Origin: CAVQBJ01 sp963819075
Lineage (GTDB): Bacteria; Actinomycetota; Thermoleophilia; Solirubrobacterales; Solirubrobacteraceae
Direction of reading: 5' to 3'
NCBI GenBank assembly: GCA_963819075.1
Contig: CAWFUP010000004.1
Location: forward strand, 620,001 to 684,000
DNA: 64,000 nt
This document shows positions 1 through 9,802 of the stretch, piece by piece; positions within the stretch are counted from its first letter, which is position 1, and the number at the start of each line of letters is the position of its first letter. Made by a program: the position numbers and the translations under genes. The notes under the pieces were generated by a model. It saw only the letters and a program-made list of their open reading frames with translations, was not told where the DNA came from and did no database searches.

Positions 1-17
1 CGACCGCGGCGGCACCG

Positions 18-650
18 ATGGGCGCTCTGAGGACGTACGGCCCGCTGGCCGCCTTGCTCGCATGGCTGGCCACGGCCTTCCTGGCCGTGCGGCTGCTGGC
101 GGGCCGTCGCGAGCTCGCGCTCCTCCGCGGTCAGGTCGCGCTCGCCGTAGCCGCGGACGCCAGGCAGCGAGCGCTCGTCGCCACCACCGGGGTCTCGACA
201 GCCGTCCCGCCCAGGGTCTCGGCTTCGCGACGACGAACCGGCGCGCGCACCCCTCGTCGCCTGGCCGCGGCGCTGGCGGTCGGGCTGGTGGCCAGCGCGG
301 TCGCCGGCGCGTACCTCGTGACCACGCGGTCAACCGGTTCACGCGCGACGTCGCGCCCGGGCACGACCTCCGTCAGCGTGTCCGTGCTCAACGCCACGAG
401 CAGCACCGGAGCAGCACACGCTCTGGCCCAGCAACTCCGCTCCCGCGGAGTCTCGGTGGCCCGGATCGGCAACCTTCCGCCCTCGGGTCGATCGAGTGGG
501 GTATTGGTCTTCTACGCCCCAGGGCGTCACGGCCAGGCGAGTGACATCGCTCGCCTCCTGCACGCGGGTGCGCCGACGCTTGCGCCGCTGGACCCGGCAA
601 CGCGAGCGGCGGCGGGCGGCAAGTCGCCGATCGTCGTAGTGATCAACTGA
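18..650 (+). CDS. LytR_C-domain membrane protein
   Basis: A 210-residue protein with two hydrophobic stretches (about residues 9-28 and 80-100) and an extracytoplasmic C-terminal part (about 115-210). That part matches the LytR C-terminal (LytR_C) pattern: an SVSVLNAT strand, a helix of the AHALAQQLRSRG type and a second strand ending in VVVIN. In this family LytR_C occurs either after an LCP wall-polymer ligase domain or alone on a membrane anchor, as here. A cell-envelope role is likely but the substrate is unknown. The ATG at 18 is the first start in the window; a start further upstream cannot be excluded. Confidence 0.75.
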   Translation: MGALRTYGPLAALLAWLATAFLAVRLLAGRRELALLRGQVALAVAADARQRALVATTGVSTAVPPRVSASRRRTGARTPRRLAAALAVGLVASAVAGAYLVTTRSTGSRATSRPGTTSVSVSVLNATSSTGAAHALAQQLRSRGVSVARIGNLPPSGRSSGVLVFYAPGRHGQASDIARLLHAGAPTLAPLDPATRAAAGGKSPIVVVIN

Positions 651-673
651 GCCGCGGCCGGCCACCCGCAGAT

Positions 674-704
674 TTGAGCGATCGCTTTGAGCGTGTGCTA
701 AAAT
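674..704 (+). promoter_or_regulatory. Promoter and palindrome before TetR gene
   Basis: A -35-like TTGAGC (674-679) and a -10-like TAAAAT (699-704) are 19 bases apart. A perfect 10-base palindrome, AGCGATCGCT (677-686), lies between them and overlaps the -35. Because it sits directly ahead of a TetR-family gene, it is a plausible autorepression site. The -10 ends 7 bases before the GTG at 712, which suggests a leaderless transcript. Confidence 0.45.
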
Positions 705-711
705 CGTGCGC

Positions 712-1374
712 GTGCCGTCTCCGACCCGAGCATCCGCGCAGCAGTCGGCATCCGAAGTCGCCCCGCCAGCAGCCCTGACCGGGACGAAGCTGCACATCGT
801 CGAGGCGGCGCTGCTAACGCTGAAGACGAAGGGCTTTGCCGGCGCAAGCGCCCGCGCGATCGCCGGCGCGGGAGACTTCAACCAGGCGCTCATCTTCTAC
901 CACTACGGCAACGTCCGAAATCTCCTTGTGGCGGTGCTGGACCTGATCAGCGAGCGTCGCATGCAGGCGTACGCGCCCGCGTTCGAGGCCGCTCGCACCG
1001 CCCCCGAGCTCGCGCGCCTGGCCCGAACGATCTACGGCGACGACCTCGCAAACGGCTACATCACCGTGCTCGGCGAGATGGTGAGTGGCGGGGTCACCGA
1101 CAGGAGCCTCGGAGCCGAGGTGGCTGCCCGTATCGAGCCGTGGATCGAGATGGTCGAGCGCAAGGTCGAGGAACTGCTGGCGGGCTCTCCGCTGCGGGCG
1201 CTCGCCTCTCCGCGCGACATCGCATTCGGGCTCGTGGCGCTGTATTTCGGGCTGGACATGCTCAGCCACCTCCAGGGCGACCGGGCTCGCGCTGAGGCGC
1301 TGCTCGACCTGGCGACGCGTATCTCGACGGTCGCCGACGCGGTCCTTTCCCCCCACTCAGAGGAGACGCCATGA
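712..1374 (+). CDS. TetR/AcrR-family transcriptional regulator
   Basis: A 220-residue regulator. After a polar leader of about 20 residues there is a TetR helix-turn-helix: IVEAALLTLKTKGFAGASAR, then AIAGAGDFNQALIFYHYGN, where the FYHYGN segment is the usual recognition-helix end. The rest is an all-helical ligand-binding domain. I chose GTG 712 because the TAAAAT -10 lies 7 bases before it; GTG 706 in the same frame is the alternative. The stop overlaps the next ATG by 4 bases (ATGA), so the regulator and the NmrA-like reductase are probably co-transcribed and may share an inducer. Confidence 0.85.
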   Translation: MPSPTRASAQQSASEVAPPAALTGTKLHIVEAALLTLKTKGFAGASARAIAGAGDFNQALIFYHYGNVRNLLVAVLDLISERRMQAYAPAFEAARTAPELARLARTIYGDDLANGYITVLGEMVSGGVTDRSLGAEVAARIEPWIEMVERKVEELLAGSPLRALASPRDIAFGLVALYFGLDMLSHLQGDRARAEALLDLATRISTVADAVLSPHSEETP

Positions 1375-2312
1375 GCGACGCCGCTGCCACCGACCTCGTC
1401 ACCGGAGCGTTCAGTTACACGGGCAGCCACATAGCGACGCGCCTACTCGAATCGGGTCGCCGCGTGCGCACGCTGACCTTTCACCCCGACCGCGCGCACC
1501 CGCTGCGCGACAGCGTCGAGACGTCTCCCTATCGCTTCGACGACCCGGCGGCGCTTACCCGCAGCCTCGAGGGCGTGACGACGCTGTACAACACCTTCTG
1601 GGTCCGCTTCGACCATGGCCAGGCGACCTTTGCCAACGCGGTGGAGAGCTCGCGCATGCTGTTCTTCGCCGCCCGGCGTGCCGGCGTCGATCGCATCGTG
1701 CATGTCAGCATCTCCAACCCGTCGATCGACTCGCCCCTGCCCTACTTCCGAGGCAAGGCGCTCGTCGAGTACGCGCTCGCCCAATCCGGCGTGCCCTACT
1801 CGATCGTCAGGCCAACCTGGGTCTTCGGTGGCCAGCGCGACGTGCTCGCCAACAACATCGCCTGGATCCTGCGCCGCATGCCGGCGTTCGCGCTGCCCGG
1901 CAACGGCGGCTATCGGGTACAGCCGGTTCACGTCGACGACGTCGCGCGAATCTGCGTCGACGCCGCCGCATCACGCGGCGACGTCGTCATCGACGCGGCA
2001 GGACCCGAGACGATGCCGTTCGCCGAACTCGTGACGCTCATGCGCAGTGCCGTGAACGCTCGCTCGCCGATCCTTCACCTACCCCCTCCGCTGATGGCCG
2101 CCGCGGCGCGTGCCCTTGGACTGATCGTCCGCGACGTCGTGCTCACGCCCGACGAGATCAGAGGCCTGATGGCGGGGCTCCTCGTCTCCCACGATGCCCC
2201 GCTCGGACAGATCGCATTCGGCGATTGGCTCCAAGAGAACCGGGCCTCGGTCGGTCGCTCCTACGCCAACGAGCTCGACCGTCATTTCGCCGCTGCCGCC
2301 GCGGCGGGATAA
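1371..2312 (+). CDS. NmrA-like NAD(P)-binding protein (atypical SDR)
   Basis: A 313-residue Rossmann protein. The N-terminal VTGAFSYTGSHIA segment fits the glycine-rich dinucleotide loop of atypical SDRs (NmrA/HSCARG or complex-I NDUFA9-like). It has the typical VHVSISNPS strand, a YFRGKALVEYAL segment with the conserved lysine, and IVRPTWVFGG. There is no classical Tyr-x3-Lys pair at the usual position, so it may be a redox sensor or an unusual reductase or epimerase. It is translationally coupled to the TetR gene upstream. The substrate is unknown. Confidence 0.75.
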   Translation: MSDAAATDLVTGAFSYTGSHIATRLLESGRRVRTLTFHPDRAHPLRDSVETSPYRFDDPAALTRSLEGVTTLYNTFWVRFDHGQATFANAVESSRMLFFAARRAGVDRIVHVSISNPSIDSPLPYFRGKALVEYALAQSGVPYSIVRPTWVFGGQRDVLANNIAWILRRMPAFALPGNGGYRVQPVHVDDVARICVDAAASRGDVVIDAAGPETMPFAELVTLMRSAVNARSPILHLPPPLMAAAARALGLIVRDVVLTPDEIRGLMAGLLVSHDAPLGQIAFGDWLQENRASVGRSYANELDRHFAAAAAAG

Positions 2313-2422
2313 GGGACGCACCCATCGCATTGGCAAGGCGTGCGGCACGTCGACCGCGCCTCCTCGCTGCAATTCTCACCGGCGAGCTAATCAAGTAACC
2401 CGCATCGCGCCGATACCTCCCC

Positions 2423-3145
2423 GTGTCTCGGAGACCCGGGCTGCCCCCCACCGCACGCATGGCCATCGCCGCTGCCGCATGCCTGGTCATCGCCTTTGCG
2501 GTCACGACCACTCTTCGCGACCGCAGCGCCACCTCAACCCCGCAGGCCACGACCGTGTCGCCAGCGGTGGTCCAGCTCGCCGAGACCTCGGTCGTCGGCG
2601 TTCGCTGCATCAACGCAGCGAACGAGACGAACAACACGCTGCTCTCGGCCAACGGCACCGGGTTCCTCACGCGCATCGGGACGGTGACGGCGGCGCACGT
2701 CATCGTGACCTGCGCGTCCGCGGGGCCGGGCAGCGTCAGCGCCGGGCCGTACATCGTCAGCGTCGGCAGGGACGACCCGACCAACGACCTTGCCCTGCTG
2801 CAGCCGCACCTCGCCGGGCCGCCGCTGACGCTCCAGGACGCGCTCCCGCCGCTCGGCTCGCCGGTCGAGCTCCTCGGCTCGCCGAACGACGCCTCCGGCC
2901 CGTCCGTCGAGTCGATCGCCGGAACGGTGAACGCGACGCACGCCACCGTCACGCTCTCTTCCGAGGACGGCGCGAGCGAGACGCTCAACGACACGATCGT
3001 CGTCGCCGCATCGGGTGCCATCCCCGGCGACAGCGGCGGTCCCGCGATCAACGCGGCGGGTCAGGTCGTTGGTGTGGTCGAGGGTGGCGGCGACGGGAGC
3101 GTCTACCTCACGCCGGCCGCGGACATCGCGTCGGTGGCCGGCTGA
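2423..3145 (+). CDS. Membrane-anchored trypsin-like serine protease
   Basis: A 240-residue protein with one N-terminal hydrophobic segment (about residues 12-28) that serves as anchor or signal. The fold is chymotrypsin-like. The catalytic triad is visible as His in TAAHV, Asp in TNDLALL and Ser in GDSGGP. Two cysteines (in GVRCIN and VTCAS) could form a disulfide. There is no PDZ domain, so it is simpler than HtrA proteins. The GTG at 2423 places the hydrophobic segment correctly. It is a single gene with about 110 bases free upstream; the substrate is unknown. Confidence 0.8.
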   Translation: MSRRPGLPPTARMAIAAAACLVIAFAVTTTLRDRSATSTPQATTVSPAVVQLAETSVVGVRCINAANETNNTLLSANGTGFLTRIGTVTAAHVIVTCASAGPGSVSAGPYIVSVGRDDPTNDLALLQPHLAGPPLTLQDALPPLGSPVELLGSPNDASGPSVESIAGTVNATHATVTLSSEDGASETLNDTIVVAASGAIPGDSGGPAINAAGQVVGVVEGGGDGSVYLTPAADIASVAG

Positions 3146-3418
3146 CGGCCGCTTTGGCCAGGCAACGCAGCTCGCTCGGGTGACCTGGTGTGATGAGGAT
3201 GGCCTGTTCGATCCGTAATGAGCCGCAGCGATCCCGCGTATCGCGTCGATATCATCGCCCGCACGCCCCATCGGGCAGGTTGCGTGGGCACAGGGCGCCA
3301 CCGCCCACCGACCCCCGGCAGGGAACACACCAGACGCGGGGTGATGCCGTCGATTCACCAGCTCAACCGCCGGCCCGCTCGATCCGATGACATTCGTTAG
3401 GGCGCGCAGTCGCCGCCC

Positions 3419-5050
3419 ATGCGATCCCCCGGCGCGATGACCGAACCCCTGCACATCGACATCGAGTCAGCCTATGACGTCGTCAGCCTGGCGCAGCGGG
3501 AGGTGCGTGCCGCGCGTGATGTCGGCGTCGTGATCATCGATCGGGAGTACCACATTCGGGCCCTCGAGGGAGGCCTGTACCGCGGCGGGGACGACGCCGT
3601 GCCCGGATGGCGCCTATCGGCGAGCGCGGCCATCGGCATGGGGCTGCGGGAGGCAGTCGGCGAAGCAGCCTGGGAACGTCTGAAGCCGCTGTACGACGCC
3701 GCGCTCGCCGGCCACGAGCGTCGCTTCGACTACGTCTCCATCGATCAGGAGCACGCCTTCGACGTGCGGGTCACGCCGCTGCTCGACGCCGACGCACGCG
3801 TATGTGGGGCGCTGGCCGCAGTGCAGGACGTCTCGCTGCGCTACCGCGCGGAGCGCGAGCACCAGCGATCGGACGAGTTCCTGCGGCGCGCCCTCGCGAA
3901 CATGGCCGAGGGCGTGTACGCACTCGACGAACGCGGGCGTGTCACATTCCTCAACCCGGCCGGAGAGGCGCTCCTCGGGTACACGGAGGCAGAGCTGCTG
4001 GGCCAGTTCCTGCACGAGATCATCCACTACCGCTATGAGGACGGACGCCCGCGTCCCCGCGACGAATGCCCGCTCGGCGAGGTGCTGACGTCGGGCACGA
4101 CCTACCGCACCGAGGACGACGTGTTCATCCGCAAAGACGGGCGGCCGCTGCACGTGGCGTACTCCTGCTCGCCGCTCCCGGCCCCGAGCAACGGAGCCGT
4201 CAGAGCCCGCGGCGCGATCGTCGCCTTCCGAGACGTGACCGAACGCCGCCGCGAAGAGCAGGAACGTACCCATGATCTCGAGGCGCTCGGCTGGCTCGAG
4301 CGGGTGCGCGACGCCCTCGACGAGGACGGCTTCATCGTGCACGGGCAGCCCATCGTCGACTCCCGCTCGGGCGATCTGATCGGCGAGGAGCTGCTCATCC
4401 GCATGCACGACGACGATGGCGGGATCGTCGCCCCTGGGGCGTTCCTGCCGGCCGCCGAGCGCTACGGGCTCGTCTACGACATCGACGTTTGGATGTTCAA
4501 CGTTGCCGCGGAGCTTGCCGCCGGCGGACGTCACGTCGCTGTCAACATCTCAGCGTGGACGATCGGACGCCCGGCGGCGCTGGAGTCGATCCGTTCGGCG
4601 ATCGAGCACCACGGCTGCGACCCGCGGCTCATCTGCGTCGAGATCACCGAGACCGCCCTCATCAATGACCTCGACGAGGCCAGGCGCTTCACCACCGGCG
4701 TCGCCGAGCTCGGCCTGCGCCTTGCGCTCGACGACTTCGGCACGGGCTACGCGAGCCTCGTGCACCTGAAGAGTCTCCCGATCACCTACATCAAGATCGA
4801 CATGGAGTTCGTCCGCGACCTCGCAAACAACCCCCGCAGCCGGAACGTCGTCCAGGCGCTTGTCGCGCTCGCGCGCGGCGGCGACATGACGACGATCGCC
4901 GAAGGCGTGGAGGACGAGGCGACGCTCGAGCTCCTCCGCGAGCTGCAGGTCGACTACGTCCAGGGCTTCCATATCGGTCGCCCCGTTCCGGTGCGCCGCG
5001 GCGAGGATCGCCTGACCGATGCGGTGGCGCGCCACCGCCACGATGACTGA
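3419..5050 (+). CDS. PAS-EAL cyclic-di-GMP phosphodiesterase
   Basis: A 543-residue soluble signalling protein. The first 145 residues form a degenerate PAS-like sensor, residues about 155-280 are a PAS domain (FLRRALANMAEGVYALDERG), and residues about 295-530 are an EAL domain. The metal and catalytic motifs look complete: GEELLIR in place of the EAL signature, VNIS, EITETAL, DDFGTGYAS, IKID, AEGVED and QGFHIG. Hydrolysis of c-di-GMP to pGpG is therefore likely. There is no GGDEF partner nearby. ATG 3437 is an alternative start. The stop overlaps the next gene by 8 bases. Confidence 0.9.
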   Translation: MRSPGAMTEPLHIDIESAYDVVSLAQREVRAARDVGVVIIDREYHIRALEGGLYRGGDDAVPGWRLSASAAIGMGLREAVGEAAWERLKPLYDAALAGHERRFDYVSIDQEHAFDVRVTPLLDADARVCGALAAVQDVSLRYRAEREHQRSDEFLRRALANMAEGVYALDERGRVTFLNPAGEALLGYTEAELLGQFLHEIIHYRYEDGRPRPRDECPLGEVLTSGTTYRTEDDVFIRKDGRPLHVAYSCSPLPAPSNGAVRARGAIVAFRDVTERRREEQERTHDLEALGWLERVRDALDEDGFIVHGQPIVDSRSGDLIGEELLIRMHDDDGGIVAPGAFLPAAERYGLVYDIDVWMFNVAAELAAGGRHVAVNISAWTIGRPAALESIRSAIEHHGCDPRLICVEITETALINDLDEARRFTTGVAELGLRLALDDFGTGYASLVHLKSLPITYIKIDMEFVRDLANNPRSRNVVQALVALARGGDMTTIAEGVEDEATLELLRELQVDYVQGFHIGRPVPVRRGEDRLTDAVARHRHDD

Positions 5051-5804
5051 CGCCGTCCGCGTCGAACGCAGCGGCCCGGTGACCACCGTGCTCCTGCATC
5101 GGCCCGAGGTGCGTAACGCGGTCGACGGCGCCACGGCGCGCCTTCTCGCCGAGGCCTTCGCCGGGTTCGAGGCCGACGCGGATGCGTCGGTGGCCGTGCT
5201 CCACGGGGAGGGCGGCGCGTTCTCTGCGGGCGCCGACCTCTCGTCCGCCGGCACCCCGACGGGCAACCGCGTGGCCGCAGACGGCGACGGGCCGATGGGC
5301 CCGACGCGGATGCGCCTGTCCAAGCCGGTTGTCGCGGCGATCGCCGGACCGGCCGTCGCCGGCGGGCTCGAGCTGGCGCTGTGGTGTGATCTGCGCATCG
5401 CCGAGGCCGGCGCCGTCCTCGGCGTGTTCTGCCGCCGCTTCGGCGTGCCGCTCATCGACGGCGGCACGGTGCGCCTGCCGCGGCTGATCGGCACGGGCCG
5501 CGCCATGGATCTCATCCTCACCGGCCGCGCGGTCGACGCCGACGAGGCGCTGGCCATCGGGCTCGTCAATCGTGTCGTCGCCCCGGGCGAGAGCCGCGCC
5601 GCCGCCGAGGCCCTCGCGCGCGATCTCGCGCGCTTCCCCCAGTCGTGCATGCGCGAGGACCGCCTCTCGGTCCTCGAACAGGAGCACCTCGACGAGGCCG
5701 CCGCGCTTGCGAACGAGTTCGAGCACGGCGAGCGATCGCTGCGGGAGGTGGGCGAGGGTCTCGCCCGCTTCCATGCCGGCGAGGGTCGCCACGGCGCCTT
5801 CTGA
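5043..5804 (+). CDS. Enoyl-CoA hydratase/isomerase family protein
   Basis: A 253-residue crotonase-fold protein. The oxyanion-hole segments are SAGADLSS, and AGPAVAGGLELALWCDLRIA with its characteristic GG. The second catalytic Glu expected in classical hydratases is not obvious (FGVPLIDGG in place of PELG), so the exact reaction within the crotonase superfamily is open. The start is ATG 5043, which overlaps the EAL gene's stop; a longer in-frame start at 5019 would run further into that gene. Confidence 0.85.
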   Translation: MTDAVRVERSGPVTTVLLHRPEVRNAVDGATARLLAEAFAGFEADADASVAVLHGEGGAFSAGADLSSAGTPTGNRVAADGDGPMGPTRMRLSKPVVAAIAGPAVAGGLELALWCDLRIAEAGAVLGVFCRRFGVPLIDGGTVRLPRLIGTGRAMDLILTGRAVDADEALAIGLVNRVVAPGESRAAAEALARDLARFPQSCMREDRLSVLEQEHLDEAAALANEFEHGERSLREVGEGLARFHAGEGRHGAF

Positions 5805-5854
5805 CGGCGAGCGACACGGATCGGCGCCCTATCGTGGCGGGCGTGGCGGCCCCG

Positions 5855-8800
5855 ATGAATCGACGACGCAAGGATCGCGCTCGCCCGGCCACGGCCGCGC
5901 CGGCGCAGATCGGCGAGCTGAGCGCCGCGCTGGCGAAGCTGACCCTGCGCGACGAGGCGCGCCTGCGCCCGCGCGTGCAGCGCCTGGAGCGCGACAAGGA
6001 CGCTCGCGGCGGGTCCCGCGCACGGGCGCTCGAGCAGCTGCACAAAGAGATCCTCGCCGCGGAGGCTCGCGTGGCGCGACGGGCGGCGGCGGTACCGGTG
6101 ATCGCCTATCCCGCGTCATCGCCGATCAGCGCGCACATCGATGACTTGCGCGCCGCGGTCGACGGGCATCAGGTGGTCGTCGTCGCCGGCGAGACGGGCT
6201 CGGGGAAGACGACGCAGCTGCCCAAGATCTGCCTGGCCCTTGGGCGCGGCATCCGCGGCACGATCGTACACACGCAGCCGCGGCGGATCGCCGCGCGCAC
6301 GGCGGCCCAGCGCCTGGCCGACGAGATGGGAGTGCCGCTTGGCCAGGCGATCGGATATGCCGTTCGCTTCAACGACCGCAGCGACGAGCGCACCCTCGTG
6401 CGGCTCGTCACCGACGGGCTCCTGCTCGCCGAGATCCGGAGCGATCCGCTCCTGCGCCGTTACGACACCGTGATCGTCGACGAGGCACACGAGCGCAGCC
6501 TCAACATCGACTTCCTCCTCGGCTACCTGACGCGACTGTTGCCGCGCCGGCCCGACCTGAAGTGCATCATCACGTCGGCGACGATCGATCCGGTACGCCT
6601 CGCCGCGCACTTCGGCGACGCGCCCGTCGTGGAGGTCTCCGGGCGCACCTACCCGATCGAGGTGCGCTACCGCCCGCTGCAGACGGCGGCCGCCGCTGAG
6701 CCGATCGATCGTGACCAGCCGAGCGCCATTGCCGATGCCGTCGAAGAGCTCACCCGTGAGCGCCCCGGCGACGTGCTCGTGTTCTGCAGCGGCGAGCGCG
6801 AGATCCGCGACGCCGCCGAGCTGTTGGGTGGTCGCCTCGGGCCGGCGGTCGAGATCCTGCCGCTGTACTCGCGACTGACGACCGCCGAGCAGCAGCGGGT
6901 GTTCGCGCCGCATCACTCCCGGCGCGTCGTGCTGGCCACGAACGTCGCCGAGACATCGCTCACGGTGCCCGGGATCCGCTACGTCGTCGATGCGGGGACC
7001 GCGCGAATGAGCCGCTACAGCGCTCGGCTCGGCGTGCAGCGGCTGCCGATCGAGCCGATCTCCCAGGCCTCAGCCGACCAGCGCAAGGGACGCTGCGGTC
7101 GCACGAGCGAGGGGATCTGCATCCGCCTGTACGACGAGGAGGACTTCCTGCGCCGAACGCGTTTCACCGAACCTGAGGTGCTGCGCACGAGCCTCGCGTC
7201 GGTGATCCTGCAGATGACCGCGCTCGGGCTCGGGGCGATTGAGGACTTCCCATTCCTCGATGCGCCCGACCGCCGCCAGATCCGCGACGGACTCGCTCTC
7301 CTGCACGAGCTCGGTGCGCTGCGCGAGCCGGGCGGCTCCGGGCCCGTGGCCCTGACCGCGCTCGGGCGGCGACTCGCCCGCCTGCCGGTCGATCCGCGAC
7401 TCGCGCGCATGGTCGTGGAGGCCGACCGGCTCGGCTGCGTGGAGGAGGTGATCGTCATCGCCGCGGCCCTGTCGATCCAGGATCCACGCGATCGGCCGGC
7501 CGGCCAGCGCGAGGCAGCCGACGCGCAGCATCGCCGCTTCGCCGACGGAGGCTCTGACTTCCTGGCCTGGCTGGCGCTGTGGCGACACGTGCGCGAGCAG
7601 CAGCGCGCGCTGTCGGCGAGCGCGTTCCGGCGTCGCTGTCGCGCCGAGTTCCTGCACGCCCTACGCATCCGCGAATGGCAGGACCTCGTCGAGCAGCTGC
7701 GCGACGCCGCGCGCAGCGCCGGACTGACGCTTAACGAGCAGCCGGCCGCGGCCGACCGCGTCCATCGCGCCGTGCTGTCCGGGCTGCTGTCGCACATCGG
7801 CCGCCGCGCCGCGAACGGGCGCGAGTACGAGGGCGCGCGTGGGCTGCGCTTCTCGCCCGCACCGGACTCGGCCCTGTCCGCGGCGCGACCGGCGTGGGCG
7901 ATGGTCGCCGAGCTCGTGCACACCTCGCGCCTGTGGGGCCGCCACGGAGCCGCCATCCAACCGGCGTGGGCGCAGGCGCTCGCCGGCCACCTCGTCGCCC
8001 GCGAGCACGACGCTCCGGTCTGGGAGCGCTCCCAGGCCGCCGTCCTGGCGCGAGAGCGTGTCTCGCTGTACGGGCTCACGCTCGCCGAGCGCCGCGTCGC
8101 CTATGACGGCGTCGATCACGGCCGGGCGCGGGCGCTGTTCCTGCGCCACGCGCTCGTGCAGGGCGAGTGGGACTCCGACCACGCGTTCCTGGCCGACAAC
8201 CGCCGGCTGGTCGAGGAGGTCCGCGCGCTCGAGGAGCGCACGCGCCGCCGCGACATCCTCGTCGACGACGACGCGCTGCTGCGCTTCTACGACGACCGCA
8301 TCCCTGCCGAGATCGCGTCGGGGGCCCAGTTCGAGCGCTGGTGGCACGCGGAGGCGGCGCGACACCCGGCGCGGCTGCACTTCACGCGCGAGCTCCTGCA
8401 CCGCGCCGGCGCGGCGGCGCCGAGCGAGCGGGATCTCCCGCGCACGTGGGTCCAGGACGGCCTCGAGCTCGAGCTCAGCTACCGCTTCGAGCCCGGCCAC
8501 GAGCGGGACGGAGTGACCGTGCACATCCCGCTCACCCGCCTGCACGGCGTCACCGAGGCCGGCTTCGAGTGGCTCGTGCCCGGCCTGCGCGCCGAGCTGC
8601 TCACGGCCCTCATCCGCACGCTGCCCAAGGAGCTGCGCCGCCCGCTGGTGCCGGTGCCCGCGCTCGTGATCGAGCTGCTCGCCCACCTGGAGCCGGGGCG
8701 CGAGCCCCTGCTGAACGCGCTCGGCCGCGAGATCGAGCGGCTGCGCGGCGTGTCGGTGCCGCCCGACGCCTGGGACCCGGGCCGCCTGCCTGCACACCTG

Positions 8801-9802
8801 CGTGTCGGCTTCGTGGTCGAGGACGAGCGCGGCGCCCCGCTCGCCCGCGGCGGTGACCTCGCCGCCTTGCGTCACGAGCTGGCGCCGACGCTGCGCAAGC
8901 GGCTCGCGGCCTCCTCGGCCGGCCTGCGCCGCCAGGGCATGCACGGCTGGGAGCTTGACGCGCTACCCCGCAGCGTCGCGTTGCCGGGCAGCGACGGCTC
9001 CGTGCTCGGCTACCCGGCGCTCATCGACGAGGGAGCCAGCGTCGGGGTGGCCGTCCTCGACAGCCCGAGCGCACAGGAGGCGGCCATGCGTCTGGGTACG
9101 CGTCGCCTCCTCGCGCTGACGATCGCCTCGCCTCGCCGGTCACTGGAGGAGCGGCTCGACGGCTCGGCGCTGCTGACGCTGGCTGCCGCGCCACACGAGA
9201 ACATCGACGAGGTGTGGCGCGACCTCATCGCCGCGGCGCTCGACGCGCTCGTGGCGGCCGCCGGAGGACCGGCTTGGGACGAGCCCTCGTTCGCCGCGCT
9301 GCACGAGCGCGCGGCCGCGGGCCTCACCGAAGCGACCGCAGCGGTGCTCGCGGACCTGCTGGCGATCCTCCGCGCGCGAGCCGGCGTGCTGCGGGAGATG
9401 GACGCCGCACCGCTGCGTGCGCCGGGGCTGGCGCCGGCGCGCCTCGACGTCGCCGAGCAGCTGGGCGGCCTCGTGTTCGCCGGCTTCCTCACGGCGAGTG
9501 GCGCCGCGCGCCTGGCCGATGTCGAGCGCTACCTGCAGGCCGCGCAACGGCGCCTGACCCGGCTGCCCGACGCGGTGGCGCGAGACCGCGACCGGATGCA
9601 GCCCGTACGCGAGCTCGAGGCTCGCTACCGCGAGCTGCGCGCGGTGCTCCCGGCGGGAGCACCGGCGCCCGAGTCGCTGCGCGAGCTGCCCTGGCTGCTG
9701 CAGGAGCTACGAGTGCACTGCTTCGCCGAGGGCCTCACCCGCGGCGCGCCCGTGACGACGCGCCGCGTTCGCCGGGCGCTGGACGACGCGACCGTCCGCT
9801 GA
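5855..9802 (+). CDS. hrpA: ATP-dependent RNA helicase HrpA
   Basis: A DEAH-box helicase of about 1315 residues, close to the length of E. coli HrpA. Motifs: Walker A GETGSGKTT (about residue 115), Walker B with DEAH (VDEAHERS), motif III SAT (ITSATID), motif V with ATNVAETSLT, and motif VI QRKGRCGR. HA2/OB domains and the long HrpA-specific DUF3418 C-terminal region follow. It probably remodels RNA or stalled ribosomes. ATG 5855 gives a usual N-terminus (NRRRKDRARP); GTGs at 5834 and 5843 are alternatives. The last 96 bases overlap the convergent membrane gene. Confidence 0.92.
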   Translation: MNRRRKDRARPATAAPAQIGELSAALAKLTLRDEARLRPRVQRLERDKDARGGSRARALEQLHKEILAAEARVARRAAAVPVIAYPASSPISAHIDDLRAAVDGHQVVVVAGETGSGKTTQLPKICLALGRGIRGTIVHTQPRRIAARTAAQRLADEMGVPLGQAIGYAVRFNDRSDERTLVRLVTDGLLLAEIRSDPLLRRYDTVIVDEAHERSLNIDFLLGYLTRLLPRRPDLKCIITSATIDPVRLAAHFGDAPVVEVSGRTYPIEVRYRPLQTAAAAEPIDRDQPSAIADAVEELTRERPGDVLVFCSGEREIRDAAELLGGRLGPAVEILPLYSRLTTAEQQRVFAPHHSRRVVLATNVAETSLTVPGIRYVVDAGTARMSRYSARLGVQRLPIEPISQASADQRKGRCGRTSEGICIRLYDEEDFLRRTRFTEPEVLRTSLASVILQMTALGLGAIEDFPFLDAPDRRQIRDGLALLHELGALREPGGSGPVALTALGRRLARLPVDPRLARMVVEADRLGCVEEVIVIAAALSIQDPRDRPAGQREAADAQHRRFADGGSDFLAWLALWRHVREQQRALSASAFRRRCRAEFLHALRIREWQDLVEQLRDAARSAGLTLNEQPAAADRVHRAVLSGLLSHIGRRAANGREYEGARGLRFSPAPDSALSAARPAWAMVAELVHTSRLWGRHGAAIQPAWAQALAGHLVAREHDAPVWERSQAAVLARERVSLYGLTLAERRVAYDGVDHGRARALFLRHALVQGEWDSDHAFLADNRRLVEEVRALEERTRRRDILVDDDALLRFYDDRIPAEIASGAQFERWWHAEAARHPARLHFTRELLHRAGAAAPSERDLPRTWVQDGLELELSYRFEPGHERDGVTVHIPLTRLHGVTEAGFEWLVPGLRAELLTALIRTLPKELRRPLVPVPALVIELLAHLEPGREPLLNALGREIERLRGVSVPPDAWDPGRLPAHLRVGFVVEDERGAPLARGGDLAALRHELAPTLRKRLAASSAGLRRQGMHGWELDALPRSVALPGSDGSVLGYPALIDEGASVGVAVLDSPSAQEAAMRLGTRRLLALTIASPRRSLEERLDGSALLTLAAAPHENIDEVWRDLIAAALDALVAAAGGPAWDEPSFAALHERAAAGLTEATAAVLADLLAILRARAGVLREMDAAPLRAPGLAPARLDVAEQLGGLVFAGFLTASGAARLADVERYLQAAQRRLTRLPDAVARDRDRMQPVRELEARYRELRAVLPAGAPAPESLRELPWLLQELRVHCFAEGLTRGAPVTTRRVRRALDDATVR

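Noticed and set aside
3146..3418. Small frames (such as 3218-3400) between the protease and PAS-EAL genes
   Set aside because: No ribosome site, no hydrophobic pattern and no recognisable domain; I see nothing definite in this 273-base gap.
5645..5854. N-terminal extension of hrpA by 70 codons
   Set aside because: It overlaps the end of the enoyl-CoA hydratase gene and is low-complexity; ATG 5855 gives the usual N-terminus.
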